DNA of 64,000 nt from Arsenicicoccus bolidensis DSM 15745 (GTDB lineage: Bacteria > Actinomycetota > Actinomycetes > Actinomycetales > Dermatophilaceae): NCBI RefSeq assembly GCF_000426385.1, contig NZ_AUFG01000011.1, positions 43,244 through 107,243 of the forward strand. Direction: 5' to 3'. Below, one piece after another: positions 26,590-35,217 of the stretch. The notes beneath the pieces were generated by a model. That model was not told the origin of the DNA, did not search any database, and saw only the letters and a program-made list of their open reading frames with translations. The first letter of the stretch is position 1. Every line of letters begins with the position of its first letter. Position numbers and translations under genes: made by a program.

Positions 26590-27930
26590 ATGACGTCTGC
26601 GCGCTCTGCTGCACCCCCCACCGCCCCGCCGGACCGGCTCACCCCCGGCGCCCGCAAGGCCCTCGTCGCCTCCATGGTGGGCACCCTCATCGAGTGGTAC
26701 GACTACGCCCTCTACGGCGCCGCCGCGGGCCTGATCATCGGCCCGCTCTTCTTCCCCAACAGCCTCTCGGCCGCGGGCGACCTGGCCGCCTTCGCGACCT
26801 TCGCCGTCGGCTTCCTCTTCCGCCCCCTCGGCGGGCTGATCATCGCCCACATCGGTGACCGCGTCGGGCGCAACCCCGCCATGATCCTCACGATCGCGCT
26901 CATGGGACTCGCCACCGTCGGGATCGGCCTGCTGCCGACCGCGGCCACCCTGGGCATCTGGGCCGCCGTGCTGCTCGTGCTCCTGCGCATCCTGCAGGGC
27001 TTCGGGGCCGGCGCCGAGCTCGCGGGCGCCCTGACGGTGGTCGCCGAGTTCGCGCCGCCGCGCCGCCGCGGGTTCTACACCGCCATCGTGCTGTCCGCGC
27101 CGCCCGCCGGCACGCTCCTCGCCACCCTGGCCTTCCTCTCCGTGTCGTCGGTGCCCACGGAGACGCTGCTGGGCGGCCTGTGGCGCGTGCCCTTCCTCGT
27201 GTCGGCGGTCCTGTTCTTCCTCGCCCTGTGGATCCGCCGCCACATGGACGAGACGCCGGAGTTCGCCGCCGCCCAGCGCCGCCAGGAGCACCAGCGCAAG
27301 CAGGCCGTGCCGGCGGCCGAGCTCCTGCGTGGCTCCTGGCGCCAGGTGCTGCTGGCCTTCCTGTCCGTCACCGGGCACAACGCCAACAACTACATCCTCG
27401 CGGCGTTCTCGCTCTCCTACCTCACCAAGCAGGCCGGCATGGCCAAGCCCGAGGCGCTCCTCGCGGTCTCGATCGCCTCGCTGTGCGGCGTCCTCGCCTC
27501 GCCCGTCGGCGGCCTGATCGGCGACCGGATCGGGGCCGGACGGGCCATGGGGATCGGCGCCGCGATCGGCGTGCTCTACGCCTACCCGTTGTTCCTGGCG
27601 ATGCAGACGGGCGACCTGCTGATCGTGACCCTGGCGCTGTGCTTCGGCTACGGCGTGGTGCTGGCGCTGACGTCCGGTGCGCAGGGCGCCTTCCTCACCA
27701 ACCTGTTCCCCGCCCGCTACCGCTTCTCCGGGGTGGCCGTCGCCCGGGAGCTCAACGGCGCGATCGTCGCGGGCAACACGCCGCTGATCGCGGCGGCGCT
27801 CATCTCCGCCGCCCACGGCGGGGTCCACCTGGCGGCCGGGTTCCTCGCGCTGTGCTTCGCCGTCACCCTGCTCGCGGTCCTGCTGGCCCGCGGGTCCGCC
27901 GACAACCCCCGCACCGAGGTCGCCCCGTGA
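26590..27930 (+). CDS. MFS symporter, metabolite:H+ symporter (MHS) type
   Basis: 446 aa from ATG 26590 with AGGAG 7 nt upstream. It shows 12 hydrophobic segments. The MHS hallmark region SMVGTLIEWYDYALYGAAAGLIIG lies near residues 29-52, then FRPLGGLIIAHIGDRVGRNPAMILT (loop 2-3 motif DRVGR) and ILQGFGAGAELAGA. Relatives carry shikimate, citrate, alpha-ketoglutarate or proline/betaine. Overlap (GTGA) with an LldD-like dehydrogenase suggests a 2-hydroxyacid as substrate; that is inference from context. Confidence 0.88.
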   Translation: MTSARSAAPPTAPPDRLTPGARKALVASMVGTLIEWYDYALYGAAAGLIIGPLFFPNSLSAAGDLAAFATFAVGFLFRPLGGLIIAHIGDRVGRNPAMILTIALMGLATVGIGLLPTAATLGIWAAVLLVLLRILQGFGAGAELAGALTVVAEFAPPRRRGFYTAIVLSAPPAGTLLATLAFLSVSSVPTETLLGGLWRVPFLVSAVLFFLALWIRRHMDETPEFAAAQRRQEHQRKQAVPAAELLRGSWRQVLLAFLSVTGHNANNYILAAFSLSYLTKQAGMAKPEALLAVSIASLCGVLASPVGGLIGDRIGAGRAMGIGAAIGVLYAYPLFLAMQTGDLLIVTLALCFGYGVVLALTSGAQGAFLTNLFPARYRFSGVAVARELNGAIVAGNTPLIAAALISAAHGGVHLAAGFLALCFAVTLLAVLLARGSADNPRTEVAP

Positions 27931-29180
27931 GCCTGCCCACCGATCCACGCCGTATGCCGCGCCGCCTGCCTCGTCCCGCCGAGCTGCGACCGCTGGTGCG
28001 CTTCACGGCGCCGAGCCGCGACCTGACCGGCGCCCGCCTCGCCCGGGCCGCCGACGTCGGCGACCTGCGCCGCATCGCCCGGAGGGTCACGCCGAGCGGC
28101 CCCTTCGACTACGTGGACGGCGCGGCCAACGGCGAGGAGGGCCTGCGCCGCAACTGGGCGGCCTTCCGCCAGGTCGAGCTGCGCCCGCAGGTGCTGCGGC
28201 CGGTGCCCGCGGTGGACCTGTCGGTCGACGTCCTGGGTGGCCGCAGCAGCCTCCCCGTCGGCATCGCCCCCACCGGGTTCACGCGGATGATGCACACCGA
28301 GGGCGAGGTCGCCGGCGCCCGGGCCGCGGCGAGGCACGGCGTGCCGTTCGCGCTGTCCACGATGGGCACCACCTCCATCGAGGCGCTCGCGCAGGCGGCG
28401 CCGGACACGCGGCGATGGTTCCAGCTCTACCTCTGGAAGGACCGGCGCGAGGACTGCCTCGAGCTCGTGCAGCGGGCCCGCGCGGCGTCATACGACACCC
28501 TCCTGGTGACCGTGGACACCGCCACCGGCGGGCTCCGGCACCGGGATGCCCGCAACGGGATGACGATCCCGCCCACGCTGACCTGGCGGACCGTCCTCGA
28601 CGCGTCCTACCGCCCCCGGTGGTGGTGGGACTTCCTCACCACCGAGCCGCTGACCTTCGCGTCCCTGACGGACAGCACGACCGCCACGTCCGCCGTGATC
28701 GGCTCGATGTTCGACCCCACCCTGGGCCTCGAGGACCTCGACTGGATCCGGTCGGCGTGGCCGGGATCGTTGGTGGTCAAGGGGATCCAGTCCGCCGACG
28801 ATGCCCGCATGGTCGTGGACCGGGGCGCCGACGCGGTCTATCTCTCCAACCACGGCGGTCGTCAGCTGGACCGGCCACCGGTGCCGCTGCGCGAGCTCCC
28901 GTCGGTGCGGGCGGCCCTCGGGCCCGACGTCCCGATCATCCTCGACTCGGGGATCACCTCGGGCGCCGACGTGCTCGCGGCGCTGGCGCTCGGCGCCGAC
29001 TTCACCATGATCGGCCGGGCCTACCTCTACGGCCTCATGGCCGGGGGAGAGCGCGGCGTGGACCGGCTGCTCGAGCTGCTCACCCGCGAGATGGCCACGA
29101 CCATGCAGCTGCTCGGGGTGGGCTCGGTGTCCGAGCTCGGACCCGAGCACGTCCGCCTCGACTGGCTCGAGCAGCGCTGA
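27927..29180 (+). CDS. FMN-dependent alpha-hydroxyacid dehydrogenase (LldD-like)
   Basis: 417 aa from GTG 27927, overlapping the symporter stop. The TIM-barrel family blocks are present: FDYVDGAANGE, PVGIAPTGFTRMMHTEGE, TMGTTSIEALA, WFQLYLWKDR, LVTVDTATGG, LVVKGIQSADDA, and the active-site segment YLSNHGGRQLDRP with catalytic His and Arg. Members oxidise L-lactate, glycolate, mandelate or similar acids using FMN. With the symporter and regulator it forms a small uptake-and-oxidation operon separate from lutABC. Confidence 0.9.
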   Translation: MSLPTDPRRMPRRLPRPAELRPLVRFTAPSRDLTGARLARAADVGDLRRIARRVTPSGPFDYVDGAANGEEGLRRNWAAFRQVELRPQVLRPVPAVDLSVDVLGGRSSLPVGIAPTGFTRMMHTEGEVAGARAAARHGVPFALSTMGTTSIEALAQAAPDTRRWFQLYLWKDRREDCLELVQRARAASYDTLLVTVDTATGGLRHRDARNGMTIPPTLTWRTVLDASYRPRWWWDFLTTEPLTFASLTDSTTATSAVIGSMFDPTLGLEDLDWIRSAWPGSLVVKGIQSADDARMVVDRGADAVYLSNHGGRQLDRPPVPLRELPSVRAALGPDVPIILDSGITSGADVLAALALGADFTMIGRAYLYGLMAGGERGVDRLLELLTREMATTMQLLGVGSVSELGPEHVRLDWLEQR

Positions 29181-29350
29181 GGCTCGGCCGGGCTCCCGCC
29201 CGACGGGCTCCCAGGCTCGACCGGCGCCACGGCGCCGAACAGGGGAGAGTGTGAGATGCGTCCTTCCTTTTCGCGACGCGAACAGGCACACTCGCCCGAA
29301 AGCTACTCGTGGGTCACCCCGCACCCATCCCTCGACGTGGAGGAGAAGAC

Positions 29351-31195
29351 ATGCCCCTGCTGTCCGCCAAGGACGAGAAGGTCGACTGGCCGGTCATCGA
29401 CAACCGCATGGAGAGCGTCGCGCACGTCTTCCGTGACCGGGCCGCCAAGACCCCGGACGGAGCCGGCTTCCAGTACTTCCGCGGCGACGAGCTGCAGACG
29501 CTGACCTGGCGTCAGGTCAAGGACCGGGCCTACGACCTCGCGGCCGGGCTCATCGTGCTCGGCGTCCAGCACGAGGACCGGGTCGCCGTCGCCTCGACCA
29601 CCCGGCTGGAGTGGGCCCTGGCCGACCTGGCCATCATGTGCAGCGGCACCGCCACCAGCACCGTCTATCCGACGACCATCGCCAGCGAGGTGGCGTTCAT
29701 CATCGCCGACTCCGGCAGCCGGGTCGTCTTCGCCGAGGACGACACCCAGGTCGCCAAGGTGCGCGAGCAGCGCGACCAGCTCCCCGACGTGATGAAGGTC
29801 GTGACCTTCGACGGGACCCCGGACGGCGACTGGGTCATCACGCTCGACGACCTCGCCGAGCTGGGCCGGACGGCACTCGCCGAGGACCCGCAGCTGGTCG
29901 ACCGCCGCATCGACGGCATCTCGCGCGAGCACGTCGCGACCCTCATCTACACCTCCGGCACGACCGGCCGTCCCAAGGGTGCGATCCTCACCCACGACTG
30001 CATCGTCTACGAGGGCGCCGCGGTCGACGCGGTCCAGCTCGTGACCCAGGACGACCTGCAGTACCTCTGGCTGCCGCTCTCGCACGTCATGGGCAAGCTG
30101 CTGCTGGCGCTGTCCTTCCAGGTGGGCTTCCCCACCTGCATCGACGGCCGCATCGACAAGATCGTCGAGAACATGGAGATCGTGAAGCCCACCTTCATGG
30201 GTGCGGCACCGCGGATCTTCGAGAAGGCCTACGCCCGCATCAGCACGGTCCTCATGGAGGGTCCGCCGCAGAAGGTCAAGATCGCCACGTGGGCCCTCAA
30301 GGTCGGCCGCCAGGTGGCCGAGCTGAAGGAGCGGGGCGAGTCGATCCCCGTCCCGCTGCAGCTGCAGCACCAGCTCGCGGACCGTCTGGTGCTCAGCAAG
30401 GTTCGCGCGCGCTTCGGCGGCCGGATCAAGTCCATGGTCTCCGGCTCGGCCAAGCTCGACCCGGAGATCGCGCGCTGGTTCGCCGCGTGCGGACTGCTCA
30501 TCACCGAGGGCTACGGCCTGTCCGAGACGAGCTCCGCCTCCTCGGTCAACCGTCCCAACCCCGGGAGCTACAGCTTCGGGACGGTGGGGTGGCCCGTGCC
30601 GGGCACGCAGTTCAAGACCGCCGAGGACGGCGAGATCCTGATGAAGGGGCCGGGCGTCATGCGCGGCTACCACAACGCCCCCGAGCTGACCGAGCAGGTC
30701 TTCACCGACGGGTGGTTCCACACCGGCGACATCGGCGAGATCGACGACCGCGGCTTCATCCGCATCACGGACCGCAAGAAGGACGTCTTCAAGACCTCTG
30801 GCGGCAAGTACGTCGCGCCCTCGCAGATCGAGATCCAGTTCAAGGGCCTGTGCCCCTACGCCAGCCAGTTCATCGTCTACGGCAGCGAGCGCAACTACGT
30901 CACCGCCCTGATCGCGCTGGACGAGGTCATGATCATGCCCTGGGCCCAGGAGCACGGTCTGGCCGGCAGGTCCTATGCCGAGGTGGTCGCCTCTCCCGAG
31001 GCCGAGCAGCTGATCCAGGGGTATGTCGACCAGCTCAACAGCGGGCTCAACCGCTGGGAGATGGTCAAGCGGTTCTCGATCCTGCCTCGCGACCTCACCG
31101 TGGAGGACGGGGAGCTGACCCCGAGCCTCAAGCTCAAGCGCAAGGTGGTCTCCGACCGCTTCGCCGACCACATCGAGCGCAACTACAGCGCCTGA
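29351..31195 (+). CDS. fadD: long-chain fatty acid-CoA ligase
   Basis: 614 aa from ATG 29351 with GGAGGAG upstream; the frame is open a little further. AMP-binding motifs are clear: YTSGTTGRPKGAILTH around residue 201, GYGLSETSSASSV, HTGDIGEIDDRGFIRITDRKKD and the Lys region FKTSGGKYVAPSQIE. It resembles FadD15-type enzymes (about 600 aa) that activate long fatty acids to acyl-CoA via acyl-AMP. It is a single gene closed by a strong hairpin at 31215-31247. Confidence 0.93.
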   Translation: MPLLSAKDEKVDWPVIDNRMESVAHVFRDRAAKTPDGAGFQYFRGDELQTLTWRQVKDRAYDLAAGLIVLGVQHEDRVAVASTTRLEWALADLAIMCSGTATSTVYPTTIASEVAFIIADSGSRVVFAEDDTQVAKVREQRDQLPDVMKVVTFDGTPDGDWVITLDDLAELGRTALAEDPQLVDRRIDGISREHVATLIYTSGTTGRPKGAILTHDCIVYEGAAVDAVQLVTQDDLQYLWLPLSHVMGKLLLALSFQVGFPTCIDGRIDKIVENMEIVKPTFMGAAPRIFEKAYARISTVLMEGPPQKVKIATWALKVGRQVAELKERGESIPVPLQLQHQLADRLVLSKVRARFGGRIKSMVSGSAKLDPEIARWFAACGLLITEGYGLSETSSASSVNRPNPGSYSFGTVGWPVPGTQFKTAEDGEILMKGPGVMRGYHNAPELTEQVFTDGWFHTGDIGEIDDRGFIRITDRKKDVFKTSGGKYVAPSQIEIQFKGLCPYASQFIVYGSERNYVTALIALDEVMIMPWAQEHGLAGRSYAEVVASPEAEQLIQGYVDQLNSGLNRWEMVKRFSILPRDLTVEDGELTPSLKLKRKVVSDRFADHIERNYSA

Positions 31196-31214
31196 GGTCA
31201 TCACCGCCGCCCAG

Positions 31215-31247
31215 CGGCCGGGCGAGCCCTCGTGGCTCGCCCGGCCG
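31215..31247 (+). terminator. terminator after fadD
   Basis: CGGCCGGGCGAGCC (31215-31228) pairs exactly with GGCTCGCCCGGCCG (31234-31247), a 14-bp GC stem with loop CTCGT, 19 nt after the stop codon and followed by TTCG. It looks like an intrinsic terminator of the GC-rich, U-poor type. Confidence 0.8.
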
Positions 31248-31333
31248 TTCGCCGTCCCCGCCCGCGTGCGGGTTCTGCGCTGGGAGCGCGGGGTTCGCAC
31301 GGTGCGGGTGGACGCGCCTGAGAGCATGGGGCC

Positions 31334-32047
31334 ATGTACGTCCCCGCGCACTTCGCCATGACCGACGACCAGGTGCGCGAGCTCCTGCGCACCTGCGAGA
31401 TGGGCGAGCTGGTCACCCATGGCGAGGACGGGCTGCACGCCACCCCGCTGCCGTGGCTGTATGACGAGCAGGCCGGGCCGCTCGGCACGCTGGTCGCCCA
31501 CGTCGCCCGCACGAATCACCAGTGGCAGCATGTGAATCCGCAGGTGGGGTCAGGGGCGGTGGCGCGTTCGTCCGAGGCCATGGTGATGCTGCGCGGCCCT
31601 GACCACTACGTGAGCCCGGGCTGGTTGCCGTCCAAGGCCGAGCACGGTCGGGTCGTCCCGACGTGGGACTACCTGACGGTGCACGCCTACGGACCGCTCG
31701 TGGCCGTCGACGACCCGGATCGGGTGCGTGACGCGGTGACGCGGCTGACGGCGCGCCACGAGACCGGGCGCCCGGAGCCGTGGACGCCGGACGAGGCGCC
31801 CGCCCCGTGGCTCGAGGGGCAGCTCCGGGCCATCGTGCGCATCGAGGTGCCGATCACGCGGTGGGTCGCCAAGGCGAAGATGTCGCAGAACAAGACGCCC
31901 GCCGACGTGGAGGCCGAGATCGCCGCGCTGCGTGGGTCGGGGAGGCAGGAGGCGGCGGCATACAAGCAGGCTGTCTCCCTGCCCGCGGCGCAGCGACGGG
32001 CGCAGGTGCTGGCCGACGTGGGCCGGCGCCGTCGCCCGGGAGACTAG
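31334..32047 (+). CDS. FMN-binding negative transcriptional regulator, PaiB type
   Basis: 237 aa. The start MYVPAHFAMTDDQ is typical of PaiB proteins, and so are the LLGTLVAHVARTNHQW-like block (seen as LGTLVAHVARTNHQW), PDHYVSPGWLPSKAEHGRVVPTWDY and VRIEVPITRWVAKAKMSQNKTPADV. PaiB in Bacillus represses sporulation and protease genes together with PaiA, but most relatives are only known as flavin-binding proteins. It is followed 9 nt later by ribF, a flavin gene. Confidence 0.88.
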   Translation: MYVPAHFAMTDDQVRELLRTCEMGELVTHGEDGLHATPLPWLYDEQAGPLGTLVAHVARTNHQWQHVNPQVGSGAVARSSEAMVMLRGPDHYVSPGWLPSKAEHGRVVPTWDYLTVHAYGPLVAVDDPDRVRDAVTRLTARHETGRPEPWTPDEAPAPWLEGQLRAIVRIEVPITRWVAKAKMSQNKTPADVEAEIAALRGSGRQEAAAYKQAVSLPAAQRRAQVLADVGRRRRPGD

Positions 32048-32056
32048 AGTTGGGAC

Positions 32057-33016
32057 GTGCATCGATGGAATGACCTGTCCCAGATCCCCGCGGACCTCGG
32101 CCCGACGGTCGTGACGCTGGGCAACTTCGACGGCGTCCACCGGGGGCACAAGGCGGTCCTGCAGGCGGTCCTGCAGCTGGCGTCCGAGCGCGGCGCGCAG
32201 ACGGTCGCGGTGACCTTCGACCCCCACCCGGTCGCGGTGCTGCACCCGGAGCGCGCGCCCGCCCCCGTCACGTCCCTCGAGCACCGCCTCGACCTGATCG
32301 AGCACGTCGGTCTCGACGCGGTCCTCGTGGAGGAGTTCACGCACGAGCTGGCGCTGATGTCGCCCGAGGACTACGTCCGCACCGTCTTCGTCGACGCCCT
32401 GCACGCGTGCGCCGTGGTCGTCGGCGAGGACACCCGCTTCGGCCACAAGAACTCCGGCGACGCCGCGACGCTGCGCGAGCTCGGCGCCCGCCACGGCTTC
32501 GAGGTGATGACCGTCGCCGACCTGGGGGAGGGCCAGCGCTGGTCCTCGAGCCTGGTCCGGCAGCGGCTGGGCGACGGCGACGTCGCCGGGGCCGCCGCGG
32601 TGCTGGGGCGCCCGCACCGCGTGATGGGCACCGTCGTGCACGGCGATCACCGCGGCCGCGAGCTCGGCTACCCGACCGCCAACCTGAGCCAGGACGCGCA
32701 GGGGATGATCCCCGCGGACGGCGTGTATGCCGGATGGCTGACCCGGGTCGCCCTGGACGACGACGACCAGGAGCGCGTGCTGCCCGCCGCGATCTCGGTG
32801 GGCACCAACCCGACCTTCGAGGGCACGCAGCGACGCGTCGAGGCCTATGTCCTGGACCGCACCGACCTCGACCTCTACGGCGACCAGGTGGCGGTCGAGT
32901 TCGTCGAGCGGCTGCGCCCCACGCTCAAGTTCGACTCGGTCGAGGAGCTCCTGGCGGTCATGTCGGACGACGTGGCTCGCTGCCGCGAGGTGCTCTCGTC
33001 GATCGTGCCGGCCTGA
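32057..33016 (+). CDS. ribF: bifunctional riboflavin kinase / FAD synthetase
   Basis: 319 aa from GTG 32057 (first codons GTG CAT CGA TGG). The N-terminal nucleotidyltransferase has TLGNFDGVHRGHKAVL and FDPHPVAVLHPE, with ISSLVRQRL-type late motif (here WSSSLVRQRLGDG). The C-terminal flavokinase domain has GRELGYPTANL and AISVGTNPTFEG. It turns riboflavin into FMN and FAD. Only 9 nt separate it from the PaiB gene, so cotranscription is likely. Confidence 0.94.
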   Translation: MHRWNDLSQIPADLGPTVVTLGNFDGVHRGHKAVLQAVLQLASERGAQTVAVTFDPHPVAVLHPERAPAPVTSLEHRLDLIEHVGLDAVLVEEFTHELALMSPEDYVRTVFVDALHACAVVVGEDTRFGHKNSGDAATLRELGARHGFEVMTVADLGEGQRWSSSLVRQRLGDGDVAGAAAVLGRPHRVMGTVVHGDHRGRELGYPTANLSQDAQGMIPADGVYAGWLTRVALDDDDQERVLPAAISVGTNPTFEGTQRRVEAYVLDRTDLDLYGDQVAVEFVERLRPTLKFDSVEELLAVMSDDVARCREVLSSIVPA

Positions 33017-33095
33017 CCTCGCCTGCTGCGCGCGACGGCGTGGCGCGACGTGGTTCGTCCTGGCACGGCTACCGGTGAGTAGGTAGGGTCTGCCC

Positions 33096-33614
33096 ATGCC
33101 GTTGCCCCGACGCCTCCCGCGCACCTACGCCGACCTCACCGCCTTCCTCGGGTCGGCCGAGGCCATGCGGCGGTTCATGAACCTCTGGCCGCCATTCCTG
33201 TGCTCCAGCATCCACATCACGGCGATCAGCGAGGACTTCCGCCACGTCGCCGTGCGCCTGCGCAAGCACCGGCTCACCGCCAACTACGTGGGGACGCAGT
33301 ACGGCGGGTCGCTCTACTCCATGACCGACCCCTTCTGGATGCTGCTCGTGCTGCGCAACCTCGGCTCGGACTACGTGGTGTGGGACAAGGCCGCCGAGAT
33401 CGAGTTCGTGGCGCCCGGCCGCACCGAGGTGTCGACGGAGTTCCGGCTCACCGAGGAGCACCTCGAGCAGATCCGCCGCGAGACCGCCGACGGCGCCAAG
33501 TGCCTCGTGTGGTTCGACAACGAGGTCGTGGGGACCGACGGCTCGGTGGTGGCCCGCGTGCGCAAGCAGGTCTACGTCCGGCGCAAGCGCGACCGCGGGG
33601 CCGTCACCGGTTGA
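33096..33614 (+). CDS. DUF4442 hotdog-fold protein
   Basis: 172 aa. The order LWPPFLCSSIHITAISEDFRHVAVRLR, then NYVGTQYGGSLYSMTDPFWMLLV and VWDKAAEIEFVAPGRTEV, is typical of the DUF4442 family of thioesterase-like hotdog proteins. The substrate is unknown. The stop TGA overlaps a TTG that could open the next short frame. Confidence in the family is good, in the function low. Confidence 0.8.
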   Translation: MPLPRRLPRTYADLTAFLGSAEAMRRFMNLWPPFLCSSIHITAISEDFRHVAVRLRKHRLTANYVGTQYGGSLYSMTDPFWMLLVLRNLGSDYVVWDKAAEIEFVAPGRTEVSTEFRLTEEHLEQIRRETADGAKCLVWFDNEVVGTDGSVVARVRKQVYVRRKRDRGAVTG

Positions 33615-33901
33615 ACGCCGCTCACGGGCTGGTCGCCGAGCTCACGGGCAACGCGATGAGGTCCTGCGAAGACGTCAGCTACTTCCTGCAGAAGTGGCCA
33701 GGGATGATGATCTACGTCGGAGCCCACGTCCCAGGCTGCGGCAGCTTCAACCACGCGGACGACGTCCAGTTCGACGAGGTGCGTGTCATCGGCACCAAGC
33801 CCGCATCAGGCGGCAGTGCTGCCAGCCGGTCACGGGTGGAGTACGAGTCGCAGCGGGTCTCGCCATTCCTGCCGACGAGGCAGAGCTGTCCGACGTGGTA
33901 G
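33611..33901 (+). CDS. short hypothetical ORF, possibly a fragment
   Basis: 96 aa if the TTG at 33611 is used, 81 aa from ATG 33656 (MRSCEDVSYFLQKWPGMM). Neither start has a good ribosome site. Third-position GC is high up to about 33800 (IGTKPASGG) and then falls, so the front half looks coding and the tail may be out of register or fused to unrelated DNA. No family was recognised. It lies at the left edge of a patch with lower GC (33.6-35.2 kb). The following 33902-33995 stretch shows nothing. Confidence 0.35.
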   Translation: MNAAHGLVAELTGNAMRSCEDVSYFLQKWPGMMIYVGAHVPGCGSFNHADDVQFDEVRVIGTKPASGGSAASRSRVEYESQRVSPFLPTRQSCPTW

Positions 33902-33995
33902 CGACAGCAGCCCTCCGCGAAGCGACGCTGGGGACAGGAACCGCACCGAGAGCTAGATGTACTGACCGGACACGTTGATCGGCCTGGGAGGCGGG

Positions 33996-34517
33996 TCAGG
34001 CCCGCTGGCGTGCCCGGTGTCTCCGCACGGCCTCCCGGCTCGCACAGCGTGGTGAGCAGTAGCGCTGGGTTCCGTTGCGGGAGACGTCGACGATGACACG
34101 CGCGCATGGCTGGGAAGCGCAGCGCCCAAGCCGGTCGATTCCCCTGGTGGTCAGATGCAGGGCCGTCCCGACCGCAAACACCGACTGCAGCACCAGAGCC
34201 ACGTCGTCGTCGACGTCGCGGTAGTGAAGATGCCAGCCCTCGCCGTCGTGGTCGGTCAGGCGCGGGTAGGCGGACACCCCGGCCATCTGCGCGTTCAGCA
34301 ACGCGGCACGCTCGTGAGGGGTGGGTGCATCCACCACCGCCAACCAGCCGTCCACGACCTGACGACACCGATCATGGTCTCCGGCCTGTTCGGGGAACGG
34401 CATCGTCATCCCGAACTCGCGGGTGCGCGCCACGATCCCAGCGTGGTCGGCGGGCCAGTCGTCGGCGAGGGACTGTGCCAACAGCACGGCATACTCACCG
34501 TAAGGGTTGAGATGCAT
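33996..34517 (-). CDS. CGNR zinc-finger / ABATE-domain regulator
   Basis: 173 aa. The N-terminal ABATE-type region (residues 1-120) is followed by the CGNR finger: LGRCASQPCARVIVDVSRNGTQRYCSPRCASREAVRRHRARQ, with four Cys, ending just before the stop. Such proteins are thought to be stress-linked transcription factors. It is divergent from a LysE exporter with only 25 nt between the two starts, so it likely regulates that gene. The ATG at 34517 has almost no leader, so the mRNA may be leaderless. Confidence 0.85.
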   Translation of the reverse strand: MHLNPYGEYAVLLAQSLADDWPADHAGIVARTREFGMTMPFPEQAGDHDRCRQVVDGWLAVVDAPTPHERAALLNAQMAGVSAYPRLTDHDGEGWHLHYRDVDDDVALVLQSVFAVGTALHLTTRGIDRLGRCASQPCARVIVDVSRNGTQRYCSPRCASREAVRRHRARQRA

Positions 34518-34542
34518 AAGGTCATTACATCAGGGTCGAGCC

Positions 34543-35211
34543 ATGACATCGCACGCGCTACTTCTCCCGCTCGCCCCCGGTTCCATGGCTGGGATGGCCG
34601 TGACCGCCCTGGTGATGGTCCTCACGCCCGGGCCCAACATGATGTACCTCGCCTCGCGCAGCATCGGCCAAGGGCGACGCGCCGGGCTGGTGTCTCTGGC
34701 CGGCACCGCGCTCGGCTTCATCGTCTACATGCTCATGGCTAATGTCGGCCTGGCGATCGTGTTCGTCGCCGTGCCCTGGTTGTTCATCGGTTTCAAGGCA
34801 GCCGGTGTCGCCTACCTCGGCTGTTTGGCCTGGCAGTCGCTGCGCCCTGGCGGGGCTGGGGTGTTCGAGGTCCAGGACCTTCCCCGCGACTCCGACTGGC
34901 AGCTGTTCCGGATGGGGCTGGTCACCAACCTGCTCAATCCCAAGGCCGCGATCATGTACCTCACCGTCATCCCGCAGTTCATCGACCCCGCGCGCGGTCA
35001 TCGCCTGGCGCAAGGCATCGCCCTGGGCCTGGAGCAGATCATCATCAGCATGAGCGTCAACGCGCTCATCGTGCTGGCCGCCGGCAGCATCGCCGTCTTC
35101 CTGACCCGTCGACCCTCATGGACCGTCTGGCAGCGCCGGATCACCGGCACCATGCTTGGCGCCGTCACCCTGCTCCTGGCCCGCGAAGTACCGGCGCGGG
35201 CCAGGACTTGA
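34543..35211 (+). CDS. LysE/RhtB-family amino-acid exporter
   Basis: 222 aa from ATG 34543 (MTSHALLLPLAP). Six hydrophobic helices and the family signature VLTPGPNMMYLASRSIGQGRRAGLVSLAGTALG near residues 23-55; a later block is MGLVTNLLNPKAAIMYLTVIPQFIDP. These proteins export amino acids or homoserine lactones from the cytoplasm. It is divergent from the CGNR regulator. Codon and base use is a little less GC-rich than in neighbouring genes, which may mean recent transfer. Confidence 0.88.
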   Translation: MTSHALLLPLAPGSMAGMAVTALVMVLTPGPNMMYLASRSIGQGRRAGLVSLAGTALGFIVYMLMANVGLAIVFVAVPWLFIGFKAAGVAYLGCLAWQSLRPGGAGVFEVQDLPRDSDWQLFRMGLVTNLLNPKAAIMYLTVIPQFIDPARGHRLAQGIALGLEQIIISMSVNALIVLAAGSIAVFLTRRPSWTVWQRRITGTMLGAVTLLLAREVPARART

Positions 35212-35217
35212 GCCCCG

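Noticed and set aside
33712..34368. Minus-strand frame of 218 codons beside the CGNR gene
   Set aside because: It overlaps the CGNR gene in another frame and shows Arg/Gly/Ser shadow composition.
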